Source: Pezizomycotina sp. ARF18 | Lineage: Eukaryota > Ascomycota | DNA length: 64,000 nt | Direction: 5' to 3' | Assembly (NCBI GenBank): GCA_002224055.1 | Contig: AZLU01000011.1 | Location: 263,968-327,967, forward strand | In this document: in pieces, positions 11,969-24,875 of the stretch | Numbering within the stretch: the first letter of the stretch is position 1 | Layout: every line of letters starts with the position of its first letter | Program-made: the position numbers and the translations under genes | Notes under the pieces: model-generated | Told to the model about the DNA's origin: nothing | Databases searched by the model: none | What the model saw: only the letters and a program-made list of their open reading frames with translations

Positions 11969-13769
11969 TTATATCCCCAACTCCTTACTCGCGAGAGCTG
12001 CTCCCTTGATCCTGTTCCTGATCTTCTGGAACGCGATATCCCTCGCAACATCTGGACCACCATGCTTCGGCTTGACGTCGATACTGAACGGGCTGAAACC
12101 GCAGTCGTCGGTGGCACCCAAGCGCTCCTTGGGATGTACCTGGCTGCCGCGACGAGCTGCTGGCCACCTCCTCCGGAGACTCGACTCTGGGGTTGAGAGG
12201 GTTGATCACGCCGATGAAGACGGTCTGTGGAAAGAAGGCGAGTTAGCTCTTTTATTCCCTTATTCTCTGCTAATATTGACTCTTTTTTTTTTTTTTTCCT
12301 TTTTTGAGGCCGCCTCGTTCCAACTATCGTCTGCAAGCTCGAAAAGGCGCTCTAAAACGGAGAGCAGGCGGCAAAGATATGGAGCTTGATATGAGAGGCA
12401 AATCGTTGGGTAATGCTTCAGCGGAGTGTTTGGGCTGGTTGCCTGGAATGGCTGAGCGTGTTCGCCACAGAGCTTGTAGACGTATTCTTTGTCTTTTTCA
12501 GATGCACTATTTTTGATGTATTGGTATATTAGCACAACAAAATTGGCTAAATATATTTAATTTTCTCCGGCGACTTCTTGCTATGCAACCTATTTATCCT
12601 CATTAATAGGACCTTTTTTTTTTTTTTCTTAAAATTGCCTGTCTTACCATTGAACAAGGAAGTATCCCGCATTCAGCTTGAACAAGCTCGGCAACAGTTC
12701 CTTATAATCGACTCAGCGCTATGAACAGAGTCGCAGTCACCTATTAGTGTGATAAATAAGATTAGTTTTGTCTTGCTAAGATAACTCCCCCCAAGTTAGA
12801 GAACACCCCTTCTCTCATTCCTTTCCACTTTACTTTTGGTGAACTTTACCTCCCGGACAAGTATGAACCCCGATATCCTTCCTCTCCTCCTCACTAAAAG
12901 TATCCAGCATCCTATTACACAACCCAATAAACTCCTGCAGCTTCTTCATCCCGTCCACGGATTCCTCGGATCGTTCTTGCACGCCAACCTCCCCTCCGTG
13001 AAATCCATACTAACCCTCTTCGCCCCCGCCGCAAAGCAACCTTTAATATCCTTCACGCACTCGCCGACTAAATCGTCGTAGAACTGCTCCTTCGTGTAAC
13101 CCTCGAGCGCGTCTTGGGGTCGATGGGGTACAGGAGGGAAAGCATGGACGGTGCGATGACGGCTTGCTTGAAGTTGGCGCCGGATGGGGCGGAGGCCATG
13201 GATTTTTTGAGGTAATCGTAGGCGTAGTTCTTGTAGCGGAAGGGACCCTTGACGAGCTTTGGGAGCTGGCGGTGGTGGCCGTCGTCGAAGATTGCGAAGT
13301 AAGCTCCGGCGGGCGCGAGGCCTTCGGCGAGACCGGTGCCGCCGAGGTGTCGCTGTCGAATAATGATTGGATTAGGCATTACAAAATACAACCTCCCGTT
13401 CTCAATGTAACGAAACGATCACGAAGCGAACAGCGCAATAATAAGTGCGAGATATAATTGTGACTTACGTGAGAGGATAAGTCGCGAACGAGCTAGCGCG
13501 CTGCTCGCCGTCGCTAATTATAGGGCTACCAGTCTCGCAAAACGCTTCATTGAGTCGATGCAGGCCTCGTCCTGCAGCTTCTGTACCTCCTCGAGAGAGA
13601 CATTGCCTTTGTCCAATGCTGCAACTGCTTCCTGGAGCTTGACGGGCGAGGCAGGCTTCCGACGGGTTCAACTAAAGTAGTACATGACCGTCAGTGACTT
13701 CAAGTTCCAATGGATCAAGAGGTCCCCCAGAGCTGGAGGGGAACGATGGCATCTACCTGGAATCGGCAT
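11969..13769 (-). CDS. cobalamin-independent methionine synthase-like (MetE/UROD-fold) protein
   Basis: Homologue of the C-terminal catalytic half of MetE, like bacterial YxjG/YxjH; it probably transfers a methyl group to a thiol through zinc. Start ATG 13769 (MPIP) joins the next exon as VEPVGSLPRP. Exons, from signals and homology: 13769-13757, 13671-13469, 13352-12850, 12740-12648, one from 12506 (3' end unclear), and 12224-11969. Family blocks: SPIISDGEQRASSF, RHLGGTGLAEGLAPAGAYF, VSMDFTEGRLACKNDPRNPW, the zinc-ligand HTCPGG-DCDSVH junction, VFIGVINPLNPRVESPEEVA, and a frameshifted TDDCGFSPFS. The TAA is at 11969. At least five indels are needed; in CGCCCG near 13645 and in two places near 12125-12155 one C is missing. 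Length (about 370 residues) matches the single-domain family. The downstream intergenic spacer is AT-rich. Confidence 0.88.
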
Positions 13770-13774
13770 CTTCA

Positions 13775-15955
13775 GTATAACTTGGTCACTCGTCTGTCCG
13801 TGACTTTTCGTGCTAGTGTAGACAAGATTGTTTCAGAACGAGAACCGTGCTTTGGATAGGCGGTTGGCGTAATTTCAGTCCAAAAAATTGAATAGCGAAA
13901 AGGAATTTGTAAGGTATTATTGAAGGATAAAAGATTTTTCGAGTCGTAGGAGATGAGGGGTAACAATATAATTAAAAAATACTATAAATTTGGTATTATC
14001 ATTGCAAGCTAAGAATAATAGGCCTCCATTCCATTTTCATCACACTTTTTACTTTCTCCTGCTACATCTCATCAACTCCACCACAAGATCTCCACCAGCA
14101 ATTGCCTCATACTCTCTCTCACGCGTTCTTATTTCGCATCAACACAGGCTAATTTTGGATCGCTTTATCGCCGAGTTCACCGGCATTGCAAATCTCTCTC
14201 ACCCCAGTTCGGGGAACGTGCGCAGGTTAGTGCCTCCGAGTCCAAGTTGTAAAAAAAATCCCCCCTCTCATTATGCACCCCGCAATGCAGCTCCCAGCTC
14301 CACGCCTACACGGAAAAGCTAACCATGACGATGGAGTTAGCATTTGTGTCTAACTGCACGGTACGGTGGCTACTAAAGACGGAATCGGAGGCGGAACTGC
14401 CGTCTCGTCAAACGGGGTTCCAGCGATTCCCTTTAGAATCTCACGGCGATTGTAATTCTGGTCCACTGATTTACCGCCAGACGAGGTCACCGCTTTGGAT
14501 GAAACCCCCCACAGAAGCAAAAGTCGCAGTCTGGTTCAAGGCATTTTTCCAACCTCCAGCCAAGCGGCAGAGAGCCTCGATACACGAGGTCACCAGCATC
14601 TGCCATGACACGTCTCTTTACTTTTTTGCCGAGAACGTTGTAGCATTTCCCATCAAAAAGAATATTGAGCAAGGGTAGCATTTTAAAATATAGCATCTTC
14701 GGGAACGCTGGGTCTCATTTCGCTTCAGTTACGGGATTTCCATTTCCGGAGCATCGTTGCGGAAGCGAGGTTTGGGCCCTGGGGGCATGGAGATTAGAGC
14801 GAAGCAACAAATTCAAACTCAGCCCTCTAGGGTTCGATGCGGCATGATAATCTTCCCGTGTGGTTGAGGACGGATCAGATGCTTCTCGGTTCCTGACATT
14901 TGGGTCTTCTCCCTCGCTATCATGGTTGCATGGCATGACATTCTTTACAATGGCGAAATCTCTTTTTGGCTGTGCGGCGCGGCTTTCAACGGAGATTCGC
15001 GGAGTCATGCTAAGTATGGAATGTGCTGCACCACGGCGTATAGTGCTGGTTTGTACAGGGACGATTATATACGAATCGGCCAACTCCTACAGCTGAAATT
15101 GCTGGAATCCACGTATTGGATTGAGGCGCAGTTCATCGGAAAGCCACAAGATCTCAACAGAAATCGCCACATATCGAATAAATTTGACAGCAAAGCAAAG
15201 AAGCAGATTTCCTCTACACCTACATTCGAAGAGAGGGGTGACGGCATGCTTTGAATGGCTCACAAAAAGCTCTGCAGGACTCCCGAGTACATAAAAAAAA
15301 AAAAACCTGCTTGAAAAGCAAATGTAGGACCCTTTTTCCTTCCTCCCATTTTGTTTCCGATATCGTTACACTTGTTCTAGACGAGTCAAGGCATTCAATC
15401 TCGTCGAGGCATATTTCTATTCGAAGAGGCAATTTTGCGTTTAGAGGCAAATTTGTATTTTATTTAAAAAGCGGGGCGAGCTCCCGAGTTTCGTTTTCAT
15501 CTTTTGAGGACTTTTTTCTTTCTCGAACAGCAAAGCTTTTTTATTCCAATGCGACGTGTCACTGAAGCATAGGAACCAGCAATCCAGGCGGTTAGTTTCT
15601 TTTCACAAAAGTACCTTACAGCAGAGCATAAAAAAACTAAGAAGGTATTGTTGTCATTCTCTCCTCTCTGGTTCGTGAAAGTATTTCTTTGGTCGAATTT
15701 CTTTGTTGGAAGTTTCATTTCTGCGAGGAAAAAGTATACTAATTATAGCTCAAGCGTTTAGCAGACTTTCTTCCAAGGAGCATAGAACTTTTTTCTGCAT
15801 ATATATAGTTTGCAGAGCTCCATCTTCTGAGAACATCGAATCTCTTACTCCTGCAAGGCCGCAGATCTTGCATTCCTTCTATCTGAGATCACATCTCCTC
15901 CACTTTATACCCCTTTTATAATATTTTCCAGCAAGAACAAAAAAAAAAAAAAATA
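13775..15955. other. spacer between divergent genes, no supported gene
   Basis: About 2.2 kb between the minus-strand MetE-like gene and the plus-strand DUF3824 gene. It has open frames on both strands, such as 14325-14678 (plus, 117 codons) and 14715-15083 (minus, 122 codons), with ordinary composition but no recognised motifs and no clear splice structure. One could be a small real gene; I cannot show it. A pyrimidine-rich stretch and a 14-A run sit just before the ATG at 15962, consistent with a promoter and 5' leader. Confidence 0.35.
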
Positions 15956-15961
15956 CAAACC

Positions 15962-17162
15962 ATGTCGTCGAAGCACCACCGACGCCGCTCTCCATCTCCG
16001 GACTCCTCCGATTCCTCATACGACGACCGCCGTCGCCACCGCGACCGCAAATCCGATAAGCACGAAGCAAACTCATCCTCCACCCGCTCCTCCAAACCGT
16101 CCCGCAAGGATGGACCCCCGCAGCAGCGTTCTTACGAAGAAACCTTCGGCACATATAACATTCCCGGCGCAACGCACCCCGCATCGGCCATACCGGCCTA
16201 CATGCATGGACCGAACGTCCGCCCGCAATCCGACCGCAGCTCCTCCGACGACAACATAAAGTCCTCTCGGAAGGACAAAGACCGCCGCGATCGAGATAGG
16301 GATAGGGATAGGGACAGGTACGGCAGCGGCTCCGACCGCGACGATAGGAGAGCCAAAGATGACCGGCGGGACGCAGACTATCGCCGCGAACGCACCCACA
16401 ACCGCGGCCGCCGCTTCTCCTACTCCGACGACGAAGAGTACTACGACCCCCGCCGCGGCGGCGGCCACAGCCGTTCCCGCGAGGACAACTACGACGAGCG
16501 CCACCGCGGTTCCCGCCGCAGGCAGTACGAGTCCGACAACGAGTACTCCCGCTCGCGCTCCCGTTCGCGCGACCGCGTTAGTGGCGGAAGCGGTGGTAAA
16601 TCCGCGCTGGGCAGCATGAAGCCGATCGTGGAGGACGTGCTAGCCGCGTTCGGCCTCGTCAACGCGAAGAACTCCCGGGAGCACGGCGAAGCTCGTCGCG
16701 GTCCCGCGATCACCGCGACCACCGCGACCGTGACCACCGGGATTACTACGATGACAGGGATAGGGACCGTCGCGACGATAGGGATAGGGCCGGTGGAAGC
16801 GGAGGCACGAGCGCTAGGCAATCGCAGGCTCTAAGGGCCGCCATCATGGCGGCAGCGGCGGAGGCGTTCAGGCAGCGTAAGCAGCCCGGAGGTTTCACGC
16901 CGGAGAGGATACTCAAGATCGCCTCCGCTGCCATCGCTGCGGGCGGCTTAGACGCGATAGTAGCGGCGAGGGGTCCGGTCAGGGTTCTACGCGGCACATT
17001 ATCGAGAGCGTCATCGGGAAGGGAAGTAGTTTACTCGGCGGCGGAAGTAAAGACGGGCGGAGGGAGAACGGTCACGGAAAGAGCAGGAGCAGTACGGGTC
17101 TAGGTGGGTTACTGAGGTCGCTGACGGTCAGCGAGAAGGATCGCGATCGTGATCGGAGGTGA
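15962..17162 (+). CDS. DUF3824-type Arg/Ser/Asp-rich (SR-like) protein
   Basis: Function unknown; the family is fungal, with an RS/RD-rich disordered body and one or two short hydrophobic Ala/Gly helices. The ATG at 15962 has a good context (ACAAACC before it). Residues 1-220 are rich in RS, RD and RR dipeptides, with a (DR)n run near residue 115 and a conserved SYEETFGTYNIPGATHPASA block near residue 55. Near residue 225 is GSMKPIVEDVLAAFGLVNAK. The frame changes near 16690 to continue an RD/HRD tract, then LRAAIMAAAAEAFRQRKQPG and ILKIASAAIAAGGLDAIVA, the DUF3824-like helices. A second frame change near 16975 gives STRHIIESVIGK and a C-terminal LRSLTVSEKDRDRDRR before TGA 17160-17162. About 400 residues. 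Open antisense frames reflect the codon bias and are not genes. Confidence 0.8.
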
Positions 17163-17193
17163 TCGGAGCTCTCCATAACGTTATCGTCTTAAA

Positions 17194-17194
<1 letters not shown>

Positions 17195-17227
<33 letters not shown>
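17195..17227. repeat. poly(A) tract, 33 nt
   Basis: Uninterrupted A33, 33 nt after the stop codon of the DUF3824 gene. It is the longest A run in the window, followed by A32 at 42263-42294. It could be a 3' UTR element or simply one of the many A/T slippage tracts of this genome. Confidence 0.95.
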
Positions 17228-17228
<1 letters not shown>

Positions 17229-20200
17229 ATGACGATCGGTTGAGATGTTGCGGAGTGTTTGTTTATTCTGTTGAGCGAAAACGAACGCGAGAACGAAACG
17301 AGGCGCCAAAGCGTTGTGAAAGTCCGAAGATATCTGTTACAGGGTGGTCTGGTTTATTAGTTTTTCAGTTTTCAAAGCTTTTCATCTCGCATCTTCTACG
17401 AAACGCATTCGTTTTTTTTCTTGTATTTACGATATTCTCTGCTTCCGTACTATTCTGGATACAACCCAACTTTTCGGTTTACGAGCTGCGATTGCAACTC
17501 CTGTTTATATTGCTTGTTTGTCTTCCTTTTGTTGTATATCTTCGGTTTTTTGCACAGTCTATAGTATTTCCCCTCAAACCCTTTTGACCCGATAACGTCC
17601 CAATACGTATTACATTGCAACTCACTATCGCTACTAGCACTAGAGATCGACTCCGCATGCATCTGTCTACACCTAAAAAGTTTATTATCTCGGTTCGCAT
17701 TTTGACATGTAAATATCGAACTAAACACTAGCTCAATAGAGCTGCCGAAAAAAATGAAAGATTAAAAGGCTATTCTCTTGATCAGCTTCCATTTTGTCGC
17801 CAAAGTCGTTAATCTTCATCTGAACGAACGTCATCGTCCATTACAGAGTGATACATCTGAAAGTCGTGATACAAAATATCCCCTCATCATGAAAACGTCA
17901 TAAGCAGCAAGGGTATTTTGCCCAATATCGGAAAAATAACGGTCGTGCTTGGAAGTTCTGCGGCTAAGCGTAAAATATTGCTCTCGATTTTATTTTATTT
18001 TATTTATTTATTTATTTTTTTATTTCCCTCTACAAAAGACGGAATCGGCCGAGCGATTTTCCAGCTTGCAAACTTCTTTCAATTCCCCACACCACCGCCA
18101 AAATACAACGAAGCGGCCAAAGCGGCCATTTCTCCTCCGTCGATCCATTTCCTTAACGCCGTCTAGACTCTCGCTACGGACATCCATGATCAATGCAAGA
18201 AGCTTGGCTGAGGATGGAACGATAACATTCACTTTCACCGTCTGCTTTCCCTGCAAACTGCACTGCTTACGACGTGCAGGAATTCGGGTTAGCCAGCTCG
18301 CTCGTGAGGAGAAGGATTTGAGGCAGGAAAGGATGCAGATACAGAGAGAAAACCTGTCGATAAATTCTCCGGGTAGGCAATTGCAAGTATTCTTTTTCAA
18401 GTTCTTGTTTTTTTCTAGCTGCTTTGCTCAAGTGCAATTGATGCTTCCGATGTAGCTTCGAATATTTGCATGATGAACCCCCGCAATTGCAGAGATAAGA
18501 ATTGTCCGAAATCTTCAATTCAACACTCACTGATACCATCTTCTGTTTTATCACCTGTTTAGTTTATTGCAATCGCCCATGTTGCCTGCTGGAGGCAAAC
18601 TGCCGAAACGAAAACCCTAAAAAAAAAAAAAAAAAAAAATCGGTCAAGATCCCTATCGTTCAAGACGTGGCGTGATTGAACACCAATCGCCTCCTCAATA
18701 TCGAGGGAAGGCTTTCAGCTCAAAATCTCGCCTACTTCGACATCCATGTTCGTTTATTTAACGTGCTGTCTTGCTCGCCAGATAAGACAAAAAGGACACG
18801 ATTGATTAAGAAATACACTGTCAAAAGTCTGCATTTTTTTTTTTTTTTTACCCCGCAATTTTCGATTCGAGGGGTGATAAAAGAAAAACGATAGCGGTGC
18901 AATTGACAGTTCACCACTCTTAAATTTTTATCGCTGCTGTCGTGTGGTGGTGGTGGATTCTGCAAGAACATCCAAGGATGTTCGGAGCTATCAAACCGCC
19001 GTTTGCCGCCGGGCACTGAGGAAGAGGAACATTGAACTGAAAGAGGTTTATTTTTTTAATATGTATACTTTTACTGACAAGTATTTTTTTTTTTTGACCT
19101 GGCAGTTTTTCTCACGCACCGATTTTTCATCACTTTTATTAATATTTGATTTCTGATTATTAGGCATGTCGATTGTGAAAAAAAAAAAAAAAAAAACCCT
19201 CCGCGGCCGAACAGACTTTGTCGCCAGGTCTTCCTGCACCACATCCAGTCATCGAGGGCGAAAATTTCTTTCTACGATAATCGTTTTGGTTTTCGTTTTT
19301 CATCTTTCCTCGATCTTTTGTTGTTAGCGGTATGAAATGATCGGCTGAGGGATACGGGCACGATTGCAATTGAACGAAAAAGACAAGCAAGATGCAGCTG
19401 CATGGACACACGAAAGTACGGAAGATCTGCTTCATTTTCTATGCAACACGGAGGCTCTTATACTTTTTGTCATTGAACTCCAGCTCTCGTGATCTTTGAC
19501 CCAGAGGAAGAAAAACTTTTCATTCCAGGTGGTATTTCTAGAAATTTGATAACACCTTGTGCCTATCTTTTCTTCGAGTATTCGCGCGCAAAGGTTAATA
19601 TTTCTTTTCGTTGTCACACAAGACTCGATCGTGAAATGTGGATTGGGGATCTTTTTTGGTCCCAGCCGTATGGACCAACCGATTAATATTCAAACTAAAA
19701 GCTTTGCTCTCCTAAGCTTACCAACGATCCTGGCTTTCTCCGCAAATTGATACTCCTTTTCTTTTTTTTTGGAGGGGGGGTGCAAAATAAGTAAAGAAAA
19801 AAAAAGGAAAAAATAAAGGAGATATTGTTATTCCGTTTTGGAACAAAGAAAGCTCTAGCTTTTAAACCACGAAGGGCAAGTTTATCCCCAACAGATTTCA
19901 CGGTGTGGGATAAATTTGAAATCACTTTACTGACAGGAGTCGAAAGCGAGATAGGTTACATCATAGGTAATGGCTACTCAGTCAACACTAATTTCTTTTA
20001 TGAAATTGGTGGTGATTTGGAAATTGGTGGTGATAAGTGTGATAAATATCCCCCCTTATTTAGGGGGGTTCGTGTGTGAACCGAGAATAACGATACAGGC
20101 TTTTTCTGAAAGAGACGGAGAGAGCCTTTTCACGGTTTTTTTTTTTTTTTTTTTTTTTTTTAGTGTGTCCCCCACCCCTGGTCAATGCAGCCGATATGGT

Positions 20201-20516
20201 TGGCAGGAAAAACTTTCCCACACACAGCAAAACTCCAAAGAGTCCAAACCCATCACTTCGGGTCCGTCGTATTTACTTTTTTCTCCGTTAGTGCTTTTTA
20301 ATTGCTGATCACCTTTGCTTTTTGCTGTGCTTTACTTCCGCTCGTGTGCTGCTTATTTCGTTGCTTTGCTAAGTAGACTGTAGAAAGCGTTGCTTACCTC
20401 TTTTTTTTTTCCCCTTGTCGTTGTCTTTTATTTTCTCACCCCCCCTCCCCAAACTTGGCAGGCTTTTTTTTTTTTTTTTTTTTTAATTTTTGTTTTGCTT
20501 TTCTTACAAAGCTGTG

Positions 20517-20539
20517 ATATATATATATATATATATATA
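20517..20539. repeat. (AT)n microsatellite
   Basis: About 11 perfect AT dinucleotides in non-coding DNA, about 710 nt upstream of the gene starting near 21250. Confidence 0.95.
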
Positions 20540-21249
20540 ACTCGAGGGAGGACGAAACCGTCCGTGCCAATGCGAAAAAATAGCTATCACATCCTACGCT
20601 ATTCGTTAAGAGGGAGGAAAACAGCCTTAAGTCTTGCTGTGCTTTCCCCAGCCGTTCGGTTTCCATTATTTTCTCCTCAAAACGGAATAGAAAAAGGCTA
20701 ATGTAAGGAATCAGAACAATTCTCTTCTCTTGTTGCAGAGAAAGAATGCTCATTCCTGGATATTAAAAAAAAAAAGAAAAAAGGGAAAAAAAGTGGGATT
20801 TCGAAGACGCACTGCCGCAAGCATCCATACAGTCACTCCACCACCTGGGACAACACAACACCACCCTTCTGTTGTTAACAGCCTTATCCCGCACTGGACG
20901 AACAATTCGACCTGCAGCAGAAAAGAAAAAAAATTTTTTTTTTCTCCCGTTGGACAACCTGGCGAACGAGGACCACGTATCTCATTTGTTGTTAATCTTC
21001 CTTTTATAAAAAAAAAAAAATTTTTTTTCCTTATAGATCGACCAGTTATATTTCATTTTTTAAATTTTTATATATAAAAATTCCGTTCGGATTCTTTACT
21101 GCAATCCTTGAACATATAAGGGATATCTAGCACTTCGTTTATCTATCCCGTCTCTTCTCTCCTATCGATACACCTCCAAACAACAAGGATATCTCTTCTC
21201 TCCTATCAACAACAACCAACAAAACCCGACAAGCCCAAATATCACATAT

Positions 21250-21878
21250 ATGGAATACATTACTGGATCCGTCACGATGTTCTTCAAACACCCATTCTTC
21301 TCGACGGTGATGTTCCTGTCCCTATCCGCTACGTACTCGAACGCAAACCACAACCGGTCCAACGACCCTTACCTCGTACGGCCGCAATACCCTACGGCCA
21401 ATTTACCTTCCACCGCAACATCGGAAGTCTCCATCCCGCAATTACCGCCGTCGAATTCATACTCATGCACGACGCGAAGAAGATATTAAATTTCGTCGTC
21501 CGATCGCTGGACGACGGCGGCCGAGGAGCAAGTGCCGCGGACTACGTCGGCGTACGAATACAAATACTACGAAGCCGCAGCTGAGCCAACGGCGGTGTCC
21601 GATTTACGGCGGGCGGTTCACAGCGTTGAAAAGTCCGCGCTGACGGAGGAGGATTGGGGCCGGATACAGCGACTGATCAAGAGTATCATCGACGAGTACG
21701 GCCATCCGGAACCTGAAGCGGCCGAGAAGCCTGCTACACCGTCGAGGAGCCTACCGCTGAGATCGAAGAGGAAGTCTTCGAGGACGTCCTGCAGAAGAGG
21801 ACGCCCGGCCAGGTTATGGCTACGTACATGGCGGGAACGTTCGTCGCATACCACGCCTTCTCACTACTATTCCTATAA
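21250..21878 (+). CDS. unknown protein (frameshifted reading)
   Basis: Not recognised. An ATG at 21250 begins a Phe-rich hydrophobic stretch; a second frame over the same region continues as HPAITAVEFILMHDAKKILN and FVVRSLDDGGRGASAADYVG. A third reading from about 21530 gives SDLRRAVHSVEKSALTEEDW and RIQRLIKSIIDEYG. A final frame change near 21740 gives EIEEEVFEDVLQKRTPGQVM and YMAGTFVAYHAFSLLFL before TAA 21876-21878. The hydrophobic C-terminus could be a tail anchor. The joined product is about 200 residues with two or three single-base indels. The 5' leader has two copies of TCTCTTCTCTCCTATC (near 21151 and 21192). GC-rich, regular composition across all three frames supports a real gene; the start is uncertain. 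Confidence 0.5.
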
Positions 21879-21884
21879 AACATA

Positions 21885-24870
21885 TCACCAAAAAAAAGTT
21901 TTCCTACATATAATTCGGGTTTCTTTTCTTTGTCGGTTTTCTTCTAGCGTGTTCTTCCATTTCATTCCTTAATTCCTTTGTTGAAAAAATAACATTTCTT
22001 GTAATACATATTTCGTTTTCTCATATTTCCTTTCAGCCCTTTTTTTTTTTCGCATTATCACTATAACGACCGGAATATCCTCGCACAAACTTTTCTTACG
22101 GAGTTGCCTTACCGCAATTACACAATACTCGAGTCTCACCTCAGGCTTTTTTTTTTTTCTTTTTTTTTTCCCTCTCGGACGGCCGTTACATCCACATTAC
22201 ACTTGCACAAAGAAGAAGCGTAATGCACTGCACTACTTTGCACATTGGGGCGACCCAGAAAAGCCCATCATCATTCATCATTCACCGGTGTAAATATCCA
22301 TTTTCGCATCTTTCTCTTTTCTCTTCTAAAAAAAGTAGCGACTCTTTTTTTTTTTGCTTTGTATGGGAGGTTACATTTGCTTTACTCTTTTTTTCTTATT
22401 CACTTTGTAAATAATACTAGTAGTACATCTTCGGCATTCATTTTTTTTTTTTTTTTTTCCTTTACTTTTTTCTTATTTCTTATTCATCTATACACTACAC
22501 TATAAGACAGAACTCCTCAACATGAGTGATCAACTTGTATGATAACATCTTTACATATAAAAAAAAACTGCTTGGGAAAAGAGTATAAAAAAAAAAAAAG
22601 CAGTTCGGAGTCCAAAAAACAGTATCTTTGGACAAATAACAATAAACAAAAAAAAAAATCAGAATAATACCAAGAAACAATTGACAACTTTATCTTCCTT
22701 TTTGCTGCTGCCTCGATGATTTTTGACGATCAATGATTTAATAACTTTGTGAAAGTTTTTAAAACCTCCGTTGCCGATCTCGAAAACAAATATTATCGAT
22801 AAATTAATTACCCCCCATTGACCAACAGTCTCTATCTCAATCTCGATAGAGTGCTCTTCGAGGTGAGGGGCTTTTTTTTTTTCGATATTAAGGGGGGGGC
22901 TGGAGGCTGCCAGTACAAGCACAGATAATAATATTACGTACCCGTGAACAATTTCGGAATCCGGGAAAGGTTGAACGATCACACAGCCGGGTTGGATAAA
23001 AGTGGGCAAAGTGGGAAAAGAAAAAAACCCACACTACTAACATGTAACAAAGTGTAACAATCTTCTCATGTTTTATCGGGAAAGAATACCCGCGATAGTT
23101 TATATATCCCTTTTTTTTTTAAGTTCCGAATGGACAATGTTTTATCATGTATGCACAAGACAAGACGTACGTTTGAAACAAATAGCCGTTTAAACTTGTT
23201 TATTTATCATCAAAATATAAAGCAGATAATTAACCGGAGATAGGATGGAAAAATTAAAACGTATTTGGGCATTAAAAGTATTGCGGCAGCTTCCTGAATC
23301 TTGAAGAAGATATACCGTACCTGTTTCTCTCCATTTTTTTTTGATAAAATGATCGCGATATAGGCTATACAATATATTAATTATATCAGTTTCGCAAATG
23401 CGTTCCCGCAATCGTAGCCTCGCTTTGCGTATTAAAAAACGGCTGTGGCGCTGCTGTTCCTGCTCTTCCCGCCGACACGATTGCCATATAAGACAGGATC
23501 TTCGCTTTAGGCTAATACGAAACCATTGAGTTTCGGGGAAAAAAAAAAAAAAAAAAAAAGCTTCTTGAGCCTTGCGCGACTGTTCATGAAGTAAATAACC
23601 ATCGCAATACGATCAAATTCGGACCGTAAAGCACGGTGTCTTCCATTTGCAAATCCCCGGTTTCATTCCTTTTTACACGTGTTAAATTGATACAGAAAGA
23701 TGTGAGAAGATAACACTCGGAATATCATCCGAGAAGGCTTTATAGGCGCCGTATTGTTGAATTTTGTGTCGAATAAATGAACGGTTTGTGTTCGATGATC
23801 TATTCATAGCCACAAGAATAGAAATTATAAATACCGGAGGACGAAATTTTTTTTTTTTTTTTTTTTTTTTTTGATGAATACACCCTGGGCTCTGAAATAA
23901 TACGATATACCGTTACTGAGACGGTCGAATTGGTCTCGACCCTAGTGAAGGGTCAAACTTAAAAAAAATAGGCGCTAGATACGGTGTTATATATATAAAA
24001 CTAATAAGCGCGTATCGCGATATATGGTTTGGAAGACCGCTGTTAGCAAAACACGAGCAAACTTGTGGGGAAGAAGGAAAGAGACCACTCATTGAACGGC
24101 ATGTATAGGAAAGAGGTGACCCTTGTAGTATTAGTTTTATATGCAAATCTTTACCTTTTGGAATATCAGGCCAATATTTTTGCAATCGTCGGAGATAAAG
24201 TAGTATAACTAGAAACATACAAAAATGTTTGCTTCCAGCAGTAACTCTGGCCGGCGATTGCTGTAGTTGAAATCGGCGCGAATTCGAAACCTCGTTCAAG
24301 CAAAAGATGCTCCAAGCCTTTCGTCTTCCAGAGTAAACGCTCAACAGACGCATGAATCGAGAAGTAAACTCACTTTAGGAACGGTAGCAAACCTCCAGCG
24401 CACTCTTCGAAAAAAAACCAACAACGTCTATCGCGTTGTCAAACGTATTCGAATCAGAGAAAGTTTTGATAAACCTCGAGCTATCGGCGGTCCGAGCGTC
24501 TGCCGCAAATGCATTGTTATCTTCGAGCCACTAGCAGTTATCACTCCGCAAACCCTAACAAAAACAGGGAAAACCGCGTGGGGTGGAGCCGCAAAAAGCA
24601 CGTTTGGCAAAAAAGCTGATGGAAATGCACAACATACTTTCGCAAGAGTAAAAAATCTCCACGGGGGCAGGCAGCCTTACCCTTACCCGCCTCTTCACGG
24701 CTCTTATTCGGATCTTTCTGATGGCTTCTGGACGTTTTCAAGGAGCTCAGAACAAGCTACCTTCTCAGTCCTCGAATAGATGCCGCCGCAAAAGATTTCT
24801 TGTTGTCCGAGTGCACGCGTTACGACGACTGTCTCTTCCGAAAGCCCCCTGTCGTTCACACCGTAGGCGG
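21885..24870. other. AT-rich spacer upstream of the NLR-like gene
   Basis: About 3 kb of AT-rich DNA with T18 at 22441-22458, A21 near 23540-23560, T26 at 23847-23872 and many shorter runs. A 170-codon plus-strand frame at 24267-24779 ends just before the NLR-like start at 24876; it is basic and has no recognised motif, and may be leader sequence or chance. I see no other gene. Confidence 0.4.
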
Positions 24871-24875
24871 AGAGA

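Larger units (their letters stand above)
17165..21245. other. gene-free spacer with extreme A/T homopolymers
   Basis: About 4 kb with no convincing gene. It starts with A33 at 17195-17227, directly 3' of the DUF3824 stop, and holds further long runs near 18619-18639, 18836-18849, 19089-19097, 19180-19196, 20139-20161 and 20464-20484, plus an (AT)n microsatellite. Short coding-like stretches occur around 18090-18370 in alternating frames, but I could not assemble them into a gene. Confidence 0.4.

Noticed and set aside
12260-12535. Minus-strand 91-codon frame as a separate small gene
   Set aside because: Its start (SEKDKEYVYKLCGEHA) is an exon of the MetE-like gene; the remainder is intron read-through.
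16073-16504. Ala/Val/Gly-rich minus-strand frame of 143 codons
   Set aside because: It is the antisense of the Arg/Asp-rich codons of the DUF3824 gene.
17195-17227. Poly(A) tract as the tail of an inserted retroelement or retrocopy
   Set aside because: No reverse-transcriptase frame or target-site duplication beside it, and similar tracts are all over the window.
17949-18455. 168-codon plus-strand frame, and coding-like pieces in other frames at 18090-18370
   Set aside because: The frame runs through T-rich DNA. Pieces such as HRLLSLQTALLTTCRNSG and LAREEKDLRQERMQIQREN look protein-like but could not be joined with splice sites.
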